This document shows, one piece after another, positions 1-5,197 of a stretch of DNA of 5,197 nucleotides; the stretch's first letter is position 1; each line of letters starts with the position of its first letter. The DNA is from Pseudomonadota bacterium (GTDB lineage: Bacteria; Pseudomonadota; Gammaproteobacteria; Burkholderiales; Burkholderiaceae). A program made the position numbers and the translations under genes. The notes under the pieces are model-generated. The model was not told where the DNA came from. It ran no database searches and worked only from the letters and a program-made list of their open reading frames with translations. The stretch is from contig JAJYBQ010000179.1 of the NCBI GenBank assembly GCA_021778935.1, positions 1 through 5,197 of the forward strand, written 5' to 3'.

Positions 1-354
1 ATGGGCCTTCTGGAATTCCTGCAGGAGCTTGCGGGTCTGCCCTTGCGGCAGGCGGGCGGCCAAGGCTTCGGCCTTTTCGTCGACCTTTTTCTCCTGCTGC
101 TCGAATGCCGCCCAGTAGTGCGAAAGGGCCTGCGGATCGTGGCCTTTCAGCAGCACGTCCTTCCAGTTCTGCACCTGGGTCTTGAAGGCCAGGAGCATGT
201 CGGACGCCAGGCGCTCGTCGGCGTAATCGACATCGATCGTATGCGCGTAGGTGCTGGCAGCGCGGTTGAGTTCAAAGATGCCGACCGATCCGCCCGCGGC
301 AGTGAGCAGCACGGCGGCGGCGAATGCCAGAGGAAGTTTGTGGCGAAGTTTCAT
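1..354 (-). CDS. Methyl-accepting chemotaxis protein, N-terminal part (cut by left edge)
   Basis: This is the first 118 codons of a membrane chemoreceptor, which would sense a ligand outside the cytoplasmic membrane and control CheA kinase through a cytoplasmic signalling domain lying beyond the window. The start is ATG at 354. Residues 1-6 are basic (MKLRHK), and residues 7-24 or so form a hydrophobic membrane segment (LPLAFAAAVLLTAAGG). After it comes a predominantly helical, polar region, including FKTQVQNWKDVLLKGHDP near residues 57-74 and a Glu/Lys/Gln-rich helix (FEQQEKKVDEKAEALAARL) near 84-102. This layout matches the first transmembrane helix and start of the helical periplasmic sensor in many betaproteobacterial receptors; the assignment rests on recognition of that pattern. 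Neither HAMP nor the signalling domain is visible. The ribosome binding site is weak, and only an AT-rich GGATATACG stretch precedes the ATG. The gene is transcribed leftward from the 355-703 spacer. It could instead be another single-span sensor protein with a similar N-terminus. Confidence 0.8.
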   Translation of the reverse strand, partial: MKLRHKLPLAFAAAVLLTAAGGSVGIFELNRAASTYAHTIDVDYADERLASDMLLAFKTQVQNWKDVLLKGHDPQALSHYWAAFEQQEKKVDEKAEALAARLPQGQTRKLLQEFQKAH

Positions 355-703
355 CGTATATCCGACGTCTTGTTGGAAGCGCCGCCATTCCGGGCGGGAT
401 CAGGCAGATCGTTTGATGTCGTATCGTCCGGGGAGCATGGTGCCACGGCACGGCGGCGTGGAAGCACGCGAAATGGCGTCGAAAAGGCGGCGAAACCGAT
501 CTTTCCCGGCGTTTCCTTATGTCCGTTTCTTCGTCGCGTGGTGCAGGTTGCCGGGTGTCGTGCGCACGCGCCCGATTTCGAGCTCGAATCGTCGGGCATG
601 AAGATGGGCGGGGGCGCCAAGCCGTTCGGCGTCGATGCCGGGCAGGCGTCGCAGGCGCTGGGGTAGCGCGACGGCCCGTGCGGCAGCGGATTGCGCGTTT
701 TCT
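355..703. other. Spacer of about 350 bases without a convincing gene
   Basis: This stretch separates the 3' end of the broken PatZ-like gene from the chemoreceptor start and should contain the receptor promoter. I found no good sigma-70, sigma-28 or sigma-54 promoter by eye. Several frames are open on both strands, as expected in GC-rich DNA, and none has a start codon, ribosome binding site and recognisable product together. The best candidate is a minus-strand frame from 714 to the stop at 517 (65 codons, ending HHATKKRT), but it has no ATG, GTG or TTG in its first 49 codons. A strong inverted repeat lies at 571-596, and a perfect 10-base palindrome CGTGCGCACG at 559-568. Confidence 0.6.
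571..596. repeat. 26-base imperfect inverted repeat in the spacer
   Basis: The outer arms CCCGA (571-575) and TCGGG (592-596) are complementary and enclose the perfect 12-base palindrome TTCGAGCTCGAA (577-588), with a small asymmetry between them. No run of T follows on either strand, so it does not look like an intrinsic terminator. It could be an operator for the leftward chemoreceptor gene or simply a folded spacer element. Function is unknown. Confidence 0.45.
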
Positions 704-1119
704 TCAGAAATATTTCACCACCTGCCTTGGCGATGACGCATCGCCGCCGGCATCGACGCGGAATCCGAGGGTCGCCACGAGGTTGAGCATGGTGCGATTG
801 TCGGCCGCGACCGTGCCTTCCATCTGTCGAAGTCCTTTGTTGCGTGCCACGTCCATCAGCGCGTTCATCAGGCGATGGCTGATGCCTTTGTGTTGCCATG
901 CGTCGGCGACGACAAGTACGAATTCGCAGGACTCGCCGTCCGGGTTGATGATGTAGCGCGCCACGCCGATTTCGGCTTCGGCATCGCCGTGTCCGACGAC
1001 GGCGATCAGGGCCGCATGTTGCGGAAGGTCACGCCACCGACCGATTCCGGACGGTCGCTGGCGCCGATCATGGCGACCGAACGGGGCGCGAAAAGGGGAC
1101 TCAGATAGTGTTGGTTCAT
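704..1119 (-). pseudogene. PatZ/Pka-type acyl-CoA synthetase-like/GNAT protein acetyltransferase, internally deleted and frameshifted
   Basis: Intact members of this family are about 900 residues long. They join an NDP-forming acyl-CoA synthetase-like part (CoA-binding Rossmann domain, ligase domain, ATP-grasp) to a C-terminal GNAT domain, and acetylate lysines of metabolic enzymes such as acetyl-CoA synthetase. Here only the two ends remain. From ATG at 1119 (another ATG lies at 1128) the first 35 residues show the family N-terminus: SPLFAPRSVAMIGASDRP, with the Rossmann GAS turn, then VGGVTFRNM. That frame stops at TGA 1008-1006. In a different frame, from about 1015 down to the TGA at 706-704, 103 residues match the end of the GNAT domain: AALIAVV, EIGVARYIINPDGESCEF, then the acetyl-CoA-binding helix VVADAWQHKGISHRLM and LVATLGFRV. 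About 750 codons are absent between them, including the whole ligase and ATP-grasp portion and the start of the GNAT fold. A GTG at 964 could start an 86-residue fragment, but it would lack the first GNAT strands. A missing segment in the assembly is the alternative explanation. Confidence 0.85.
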
Positions 1120-1161
1120 CGTAGGCATTTCTGCGAGGCGATCCGATCCGGTCGTCTGGAC

Positions 1162-1191
1162 TCTACACGACGGGGGATCCAATGGTATGGT
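1162..1191 (+). promoter_or_regulatory. Weak candidate promoter for the OsmC-family gene
   Basis: TCTACA (1162-1167) and TATGGT (1186-1191) each match four of six consensus bases of a sigma-70 promoter and are 18 bases apart. They lie in the 103-base divergent spacer between the PatZ-like remnant and the OsmC gene. Such matches arise easily by chance, so this is only a candidate. No comparable leftward promoter was clear to me. Confidence 0.2.
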
Positions 1192-1208
1192 GTCACCCGA
1201 TCGCTTTC

Positions 1209-1213
1209 GGAGG
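1209..1213 (+). promoter_or_regulatory. Ribosome binding site GGAGG that decides the OsmC-family start
   Basis: A full GGAGG lies nine bases before the ATG at 1223. The same frame is open from an earlier in-frame GTG at 1187 in poor context. The GGAGG lies inside that longer version, so 1223 is the more likely start. Confidence 0.75.
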
Positions 1214-1222
1214 CGCGTTCCC

Positions 1223-1684
1223 ATGACCGACCCGGCAGTTCCCGCGTTTACGATTCGGCTGGAGCAGGAAGCCAATTACCGGTTTGCGGTGCGATTCGGC
1301 GATGCTGCGACCCCGGTTCTGCATACCGACGAGCATGCACCCCTGGGCGGCGGAACCGGTCCCGGTCCCGATGATCTGCTGGGTGCTGCGGTGGCGAATT
1401 GCCTCGCGTCGAGCCTGCTCTTTGCCTTGCGCAAGTTTCGCAATGATCCGGCGCCGATCCGGGCACAGGCGGCGGTACACAAAGGGCGCAACGAGCACGG
1501 ACGGCTGCGCATCGTCGAGATTCTCGTCGAACTGCGGATCGGGCTGGCCGCTTCGCAGGTGCAGTCGCTCGACCGGATCTTCGCGCAGTTCGAGGACTTC
1601 TGTGTCGTCACGCAAAGCGTTCGCGGTGGGATCCCGGTTACGGTGCGGGTGCTGGACCGGGACGGCGCGACGATCCACGGCTGA
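1223..1684 (+). CDS. OsmC-family protein (peroxide-reductase fold)
   Basis: The product is 153 residues, the usual size for the family, cytoplasmic, with no signal peptide. OsmC/Ohr proteins are dimeric thiol peroxidases that reduce organic hydroperoxides using two cysteines; other subgroups such as YhfA-like proteins have no settled substrate. Visible here are the family's N-terminal motif EHAPLGGGTGPGPDDLLGAA (38-57), the first cysteine in ANCLASSLLFALRKF (Cys60), and the second in EDFCVVTQSVRGGI (Cys127). Both putative catalytic positions are thus kept. The Pro/Gly-rich GPGPDDLL turn and the ending VTVRVLDRDG look more like the general OsmC/YhfA group than true Ohr, so I do not give a gene name. 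It starts at ATG 1223 behind GGAGG, is divergent from the PatZ-like remnant, and is followed by 163 bases before the nitroreductase. No clear terminator follows it. The family call is firm, while the peroxidase activity and its physiological substrate are inferred. Confidence 0.9.
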   Translation: MTDPAVPAFTIRLEQEANYRFAVRFGDAATPVLHTDEHAPLGGGTGPGPDDLLGAAVANCLASSLLFALRKFRNDPAPIRAQAAVHKGRNEHGRLRIVEILVELRIGLAASQVQSLDRIFAQFEDFCVVTQSVRGGIPVTVRVLDRDGATIHG

Positions 1685-1751
1685 GGATGCCGATCCATTT
1701 CCCCGGCGGCCCGCGTTGTCGCGGTTGGTGGGGGCCGGACGGATTGTCGTG

Positions 1752-1769
1752 CAATTGAATTGAATTCAA
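1752..1769. promoter_or_regulatory. Overlapping palindromes, possible MarR/OhrR-type operator
   Basis: CAATT-G-AATTG (1752-1762) is a perfect inverted repeat with a one-base centre. It overlaps a second perfect palindrome, TTGAATTCAA (1760-1769). The patch is strikingly AT-rich compared with its surroundings and covers the -35 region of the candidate nitroreductase promoter, a classic operator position. The CAATT-N-AATTG core resembles published OhrR boxes as I remember them. No regulator gene of this type is in the window, so the binding protein is a guess. Confidence 0.35.
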
Positions 1770-1782
1770 CGTTCTTTATTTT
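1755..1782 (+). promoter_or_regulatory. Candidate sigma-70 promoter for the nitroreductase gene
   Basis: TTGAAT (1755-1760) and TATTTT (1777-1782) each match four of six consensus bases with a 16-base spacer. They lie in the only markedly AT-rich stretch between the OsmC and nitroreductase genes. The transcript would begin near 1789, leaving a leader of about 60 bases before the ATG at 1848. This supports the nitroreductase having its own promoter. Confidence 0.4.
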
Positions 1783-1847
1783 TCGGTTTCCGGGGCCAGC
1801 CTTTTTGGCATGCTTGTCTCTGCAACCCCGAACCGGAGATTTTTGCC

Positions 1848-2438
1848 ATGATGACCCCGCTTGCCGATCCCGCCCTTGATCAATTGTTTCGCGCGGCGCG
1901 CACCGCGCACGGCTTTCACTCGGATCCGATTCCCGACGCCACCTTGCATGCGCTCTACGATCTGCTCAAATGGGCGCCGACGGCCTTCAACATGCAGCCG
2001 GCGCGTTTCGTTTTCGTGCGCAGCCCGGAGGCCAAAGAGCGGCTCAAGAAAGGGTTGATGGCGGGCAACATTCCCCAGACCATGGAGGCGCCGGTCACCG
2101 TGATCGTCGCGTACGACACGCGATTTTTCGAACACCTGCCGGAGCAGTTTCCGGCGATGGACGTCAAGGGAATCTTCGAGGGCAATTCGACGCTGTCGCA
2201 GGAGGCCGCGTTCCGCAACGGCAGCTTGCAGGGGGCCTATCTGATGATGGCGGCGCGTTCGCTGGGTCTCGATTGCGGGCCGATGTCGGGGTTCGATCGG
2301 GCCGTGGTCGATGCGGAGTTCTTTCCCGACGGGCGGTTCCGGGCGAACTTCCTCATCAATCTCGGCGTCGCCGATCCGACGAAGTACTACCCGCGGGGGC
2401 CACGGCTCCCGTTCGAGGTTGCAGCACAGGTCCTGTAG
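1848..2438 (+). CDS. RutE/HadB-type nitroreductase-family oxidoreductase (malonic semialdehyde reductase-like)
   Basis: The product is 196 residues, the same length as I recall for E. coli RutE, and aligns with it along its whole length by eye. The family consists of cytoplasmic flavin (FMN) NAD(P)H-dependent reductases; RutE removes toxic malonic semialdehyde during uracil breakdown. Shared landmarks are ARTAHGFHSDPI (17-28), the FMN-site segment LLKWAPTAFNMQPARFVF (39-56), GNIPQTMEAPVTVIVAYD (73-90), the region EAAFRNGSLQGAYLMMAARS (119-138), and the signature GLDCGPMSGFD (140-150) followed by NLGVADPTKYYPRGPRL. Translation starts at ATG 1848 (a second ATG directly follows), with GGAG nine bases upstream at 1835-1838. 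No other rut genes are in the window, so a role in pyrimidine breakdown is not supported by context; it may act on other aldehydes, quinones or nitro compounds. It converges on the PIN gene, 36 bases away. Confidence 0.9.
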   Translation: MMTPLADPALDQLFRAARTAHGFHSDPIPDATLHALYDLLKWAPTAFNMQPARFVFVRSPEAKERLKKGLMAGNIPQTMEAPVTVIVAYDTRFFEHLPEQFPAMDVKGIFEGNSTLSQEAAFRNGSLQGAYLMMAARSLGLDCGPMSGFDRAVVDAEFFPDGRFRANFLINLGVADPTKYYPRGPRLPFEVAAQVL

Positions 2439-2444
2439 GCGAAT

Positions 2445-2463
2445 CGCTCCGACGGGGGGAGCG
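2445..2463. terminator. Candidate hairpin terminator between convergent genes
   Basis: CGCTCC (2445-2450) and GGAGCG (2458-2463) form a perfect six-base stem with a seven-base loop GACGGGG, just after the nitroreductase stop. On the plus strand it is followed by GCCGAGGTTTC, only a poor T tract, so intrinsic termination is uncertain. Its position between two converging stops is what makes the idea plausible. Confidence 0.35.
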
Positions 2464-2474
2464 GCCGAGGTTTC

Positions 2475-2903
2475 TTAGGGTGAAGGGAGCGAGCGGTACG
2501 CTCGCGGCTCCTGAATTTCCAGTCCGATTTTCCGCGCGTGGCGCGCCAGGCGCAGCAGTGCCCGGTCCTTGGTGAACAGCATGTGCGCGCCGCCACCGAC
2601 GGCAAGATCGAGGAATTTCTGATCGTCCGGATCACTACAGATCCACGGTGCGGCATGGTCACGGTCCGGTTCGATGCACTCGGCCATGTCTTGCCAAGAC
2701 CGCAGCATCGGTTCGGGTGGGTGGATTGCGAGCCGAGGTGCGAATTGCGGGCGGATCAGCACCGCCCGCAATTCTTCGTCCGTGCGCCGGCTGCGGATCG
2801 CGCGCAGGCCGCCGGCATGCAGGGCGGCGCCGAGCGCCATGGCACCGGCATCTTCGAATACGAAGAGGTCGAGCCAGGCGTTCGTATCGAGGACGACTCG
2901 CAA
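2475..2903 (-). CDS. PIN-domain ribonuclease, putative VapC-like toxin
   Basis: The product is 142 residues, typical for single-domain PIN proteins (PIN_3-like group often labelled toxin component). PIN domains are metal-dependent RNases using a cluster of acidic residues. Those seen are Asp6 in MRVVLDTNAWLDL, Glu43/Glu44 in RRTDEELRAVL, Asp94 and Asp99 in SDPDDQKFLDLA, and Asp113 in LFTKDRALLRLA, so the site looks complete. The start is unusual: the frame is open only back to the acnA stop, and the sole plausible start is TTG at 2903, which puts the hydrophobic first strand right at the N-terminus as in relatives. The ribosome binding site is weak. It lies 18 bases downstream of acnA and in the same frame, suggesting cotranscription and coupled translation. 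No antitoxin gene is visible on either side, so the toxin role is doubtful; it may be a solitary RNase. The family is clear, the cellular target is unknown. Confidence 0.85.
   Translation of the reverse strand: MRVVLDTNAWLDLFVFEDAGAMALGAALHAGGLRAIRSRRTDEELRAVLIRPQFAPRLAIHPPEPMLRSWQDMAECIEPDRDHAAPWICSDPDDQKFLDLAVGGGAHMLFTKDRALLRLARHARKIGLEIQEPRAYRSLPSP
2486..2511. repeat. Strong stem-loop inside the 3' end of the PIN gene
   Basis: GCGAGCG (2489-2495) and CGCTCGC (2499-2505) pair perfectly around the three-base loop GTA, and further bases (GGAGC at 2486-2490, GCTCC at 2507-2511) offer alternative outer pairing. It encodes the last, poorly conserved-looking residues of the PIN protein. It could protect the 3' end of the acnA-PIN messenger, take part in termination or be a REP-like palindrome. 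Only one copy is present in this window. Confidence 0.5.
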
Positions 2904-2921
2904 GCGGATCCGCGGGGTCGA

Positions 2922-5197
2922 CTAGTCCAGCAACTGCCGGAGCACGAAGGGCAAGATCCCGCCGTGCCGGTAGTACTCCACCTCGATCGGCGTGTCGATT
3001 CGCAGCAGCAACGGGACTTCCGTGACCGTGCCATCGGCTCGCCGAATCGCGAGCCGGACCGTCTGGCGCGGCTGCGGGTCGTCCGCCCCCAGCAGATCAA
3101 AGATCTCGTCGCCGCGGATATGCAGCGATTCCACATCGTCGTTGCCCTGGAACTGCAGGGGCAGCACACCCATGCCCACCAGGTTGCTGCGGTGGATGCG
3201 CTCGAAACTGCGCGCCACGACCGCCCGCACGCCCAGCAATTGCGTGCCCTTGGCTGCCCAGTCGCGCGACGATCCGGTGCCGTATTCCTCGCCCGCGAAG
3301 ACCACCGTCGGTACGCCTTCCGCACGGTAGCGCATTGCCGCGTCGTAAATTGACATGCGTTCGCCCGATGGCTGGTGCGGCGTGATGCCGCCTTCGACAC
3401 GGGAACCGTCTTCTTCAGCCGGAATCATGAGGTTCTTGATCCGCACGTTGGCGAACGTGCCGCGCATCATCACCTCGTGATTGCCGCGCCGCGCACCATA
3501 GCTGTTGAAGTCCGCTTTCGGGACGCGGTGGGCAAGGAGCCAGCGGCCAGCGGGTGAGGACTCGGCGATCGATCCGGCCGGCGAGATGTGGTCGGTGGTG
3601 ATCGAGTCGCCGAACACCGCCAGCGCACGCGCGCCGCGCATCGGTTCCGCTGCAGGTTTCTCCGCCGACGGCGCCGCCATCGTGAAGTCCGCAAAGAACG
3701 GCGGTTCGGCGATGTAGGTCGATTCCGGCCAGTCGTAGATCTGGCCGGCCGCGCCGGCGATCTTCTGCCAGAGTTTTCCCGGCTCGGTCTTGACGCGCGC
3801 ATAGTTGGCGCGGAAGGCGGCGGGATCCATGGCCTGGGGGATCAGGGCCGCGACCTCGGCCGCAGTGGGCCAGAGGTCGCCGATCCAGATGTCGCGGCCG
3901 CCCTTGCCTCGACCCACCGGTTCGGTCATGAGATCGCGCAATACGGTCCCGGCAAGCGCATAGGCGACGACGAGCGGCGGCGAAGCGAGGAAGTTCGCCT
4001 TGAGGTTGGGGTGAATGCGCGCTTCGAAGTTCCGGTTGCCGGAGAGCACCGCGGCGCAGACGAGGTCGTTGCCGATGATCGCTTCGTTGTATTCCGGATC
4101 CAGATCTCCGGAATTGCCAATGCAGGTGGTGCAGCCGTAGGCCGCGACGGCAAAGCCGAGCTTTTCCAGGTAGGGCAACAGCCCGGTGCGTTGAAGGTAT
4201 TCGGTGACGATGCGCGATCCCGGCGCGAGCGAGGTCTTGACGTGCGGCGGGGTACGCAGGCCGGCCTCGACCGCCTTCTTGGCGAGCAGGCCCGCGGCAA
4301 GCAGCACGCTCGGGTTGCTGGTGTTGGTGCAGGAGGTGATGGCCGCGATCAGCACGTCGCCGTTGCCGATCTCCTTTCCTCCCGCGGTACGCACGCGGCG
4401 GGACAGGCCGGCCGCCGGCTGGTTGAATCCGTTGGCGGAGGCCGGTTGCGAAAACAGCTCGGTGAACTTCGATTTCACGTCGCCGATCTCGATCCGGTCT
4501 TGCGGGCGCTTGGGTCCGGCGAGCGAAGGTGCGACCGTTCCGAGGTCCAGCCGCAGCACTTTGCTGTAGTCGATCTCGCTCGACTTCGGTACGCCGAACA
4601 GGCCCTGGGCGCGGAAGTACGCGACGAACGCGTCGATCTCCCCACGCGTGCGGCCCGTGCCTTCGAGGTAGGCGACGGTCTTTTCGTCGACGGGGAAGAA
4701 TCCCATGGTGGCGCCGTATTCCGGTGCCATGTTGGCGATCGTCGCGCGGTCGGGCACGCTGAGCGAGGCGGTGCCCGGGCCGTAGAACTCCACGAACTTG
4801 CCGACCACCTTCTCCTTGCGGAGCATTTCGGTGATGGTCAGCACGAGGTCGGTCGCTGTGACCCCGCCGCGCAGCGCGCCCGAGAGTTCCACCCCGACCA
4901 CGTCCGGGGTGAGAAGGTAGACCGGTTGGCCGAGCATTGCCGCTTCGGCCTCGATGCCGCCGACGCCCCAGCCGACAACGCCGATGCCGTTGATCATCGT
5001 GGTGTGGCTGTCGGTGCCGACGAGGGTGTCGGGGTAGGCGATGCCGTCCTTGCGGTGAATGCCGCGCGCCAGGTATTCCAGGTTGACCTGGTGCACGATG
5101 CCGAATCCGGGGGGCACGACGCCGAAGGTGTCGAACGCCTGCATCCGCCATTTCATGAACTGGTAGCGCTCCCGGTTGCGCTGGAATTCCAGCTTCA
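2922..5197 (-). CDS. acnA: Aconitate hydratase A, C-terminal part (cut by right edge)
   Basis: Cytoplasmic [4Fe-4S] enzyme that interconverts citrate and isocitrate via cis-aconitate in the TCA and glyoxylate cycles. The window holds 757 codons; family members have about 890, so roughly 130 N-terminal residues and the promoter lie beyond the right edge. Counting from the internal Met at 5156, the iron-sulfur cysteines are Cys276 in [13 protein letters not shown], and Cys342 and Cys345 in [11 protein letters not shown]. Other hallmarks are [20 protein letters not shown] (45-64), [13 protein letters not shown] (309-321), [15 protein letters not shown] (516-530) opening the swivel domain, the substrate-binding loop [13 protein letters not shown] (625-637), and [18 protein letters not shown] (650-667). 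The reading frame continues upstream of that Met as [13 protein letters not shown], so the Met is not the start. The protein ends [13 protein letters not shown] with a TAG stop at 2924-2922. The swivel-domain organisation and single chain mark it as AcnA/IRP-like rather than AcnB. No missing catalytic residue or frameshift is seen. The PIN gene follows in the same direction. Confidence 0.97.
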   Translation of the reverse strand, partial: KLEFQRNRERYQFMKWRMQAFDTFGVVPPGFGIVHQVNLEYLARGIHRKDGIAYPDTLVGTDSHTTMINGIGVVGWGVGGIEAEAAMLGQPVYLLTPDVVGVELSGALRGGVTATDLVLTITEMLRKEKVVGKFVEFYGPGTASLSVPDRATIANMAPEYGATMGFFPVDEKTVAYLEGTGRTRGEIDAFVAYFRAQGLFGVPKSSEIDYSKVLRLDLGTVAPSLAGPKRPQDRIEIGDVKSKFTELFSQPASANGFNQPAAGLSRRVRTAGGKEIGNGDVLIAAITSCTNTSNPSVLLAAGLLAKKAVEAGLRTPPHVKTSLAPGSRIVTEYLQRTGLLPYLEKLGFAVAAYGCTTCIGNSGDLDPEYNEAIIGNDLVCAAVLSGNRNFEARIHPNLKANFLASPPLVVAYALAGTVLRDLMTEPVGRGKGGRDIWIGDLWPTAAEVAALIPQAMDPAAFRANYARVKTEPGKLWQKIAGAAGQIYDWPESTYIAEPPFFADFTMAAPSAEKPAAEPMRGARALAVFGDSITTDHISPAGSIAESSPAGRWLLAHRVPKADFNSYGARRGNHEVMMRGTFANVRIKNLMIPAEEDGSRVEGGITPHQPSGERMSIYDAAMRYRAEGVPTVVFAGEEYGTGSSRDWAAKGTQLLGVRAVVARSFERIHRSNLVGMGVLPLQFQGNDDVESLHIRGDEIFDLLGADDPQPRQTVRLAIRRADGTVTEVPLLLRIDTPIEVEYYRHGGILPFVLRQLLD

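Noticed and set aside
430..455. TGGCAC sequence on the minus strand upstream of the chemoreceptor, as a sigma-54 promoter
   Set aside because: The required GC dinucleotide at the -12 position is missing at the right spacing.
1..666. Long plus-strand open frame of 221 codons
   Set aside because: It is antisense to the chemoreceptor N-terminus and the spacer. The minus-strand product is recognisable and this one is not.
351..899. Minus-strand open frame of 182 codons
   Set aside because: It overlaps the recognisable GNAT tail in another frame and its composition (runs of Arg, Pro, Ser, Thr) is typical of a shifted frame.
1711..1724. CCGCG-TTGT-CGCGG hairpin after the OsmC-family gene, as a terminator
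   Set aside because: The stem is only five bases and no T tract follows, so it is not a credible intrinsic terminator.
2906..2926. Four six-base restriction sites (BamHI, SacII, SalI, SpeI) packed into 21 bases, like a cloning polylinker
   Set aside because: The acnA reading frame runs naturally into its stop here and the PIN frame starts normally on the other side, with no vector sequence. In GC-rich DNA this is most simply coincidence.
2538..3353. Plus-strand open frame of 271 codons
   Set aside because: It lies antisense to the PIN gene and the end of acnA, both clearly coding, and has no recognisable domain.
3415..5151. Minus-strand open frame of 578 codons overlapping acnA
   Set aside because: It is a shifted frame within acnA, extremely rich in Arg, His and Pro. 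Long shadow frames are common in GC-rich genes.

Overview
The window is GC-rich DNA with G or C at most third codon positions. Its gene types (a methyl-accepting chemotaxis protein with a short helical sensor, a PatZ-type acetyltransferase remnant, a bacterial AcnA) suggest a Betaproteobacterium, perhaps a Rhodocyclales-like one. That placement is inferred from protein style and was not tested by a search.

Layout from left to right. Positions 1-354 (minus) hold the N-terminal 118 codons of a chemotaxis receptor that continues past the left edge. Positions 355-703 contain no convincing gene, but do hold a 26-base inverted repeat and an orphan open frame without a start codon. Positions 704-1119 (minus) are a broken gene: the first 35 codons and the last 103 codons of a roughly 900-residue acyl-CoA-synthetase/GNAT protein (PatZ/Pka type) abut in different frames, so about 750 codons are missing. 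Positions 1223-1684 (plus) encode an OsmC-family protein with both redox cysteines. Positions 1848-2438 (plus) encode a RutE/HadB-type nitroreductase; ahead of it lies an AT-rich patch with a candidate promoter overlapped by short palindromes. Positions 2475-2903 (minus) encode a PIN-domain nuclease that converges on the nitroreductase. It follows 18 bases after the stop of acnA (2922-5197, minus), which lacks its N-terminus because the window ends.

How the genes fit together. acnA and the PIN gene are probably one transcript, with the PIN gene read from a TTG start. The OsmC protein and the nitroreductase are both redox proteins in the same direction, but each has its own upstream spacer and nothing proves a shared operon. 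The most noteworthy item is the internally deleted, frameshifted PatZ-like gene, which is either a real recent gene loss or an assembly collapse. I see no CRISPR array, insertion sequence, tRNA or rRNA, and no evidence for a wholly new multi-gene system here.
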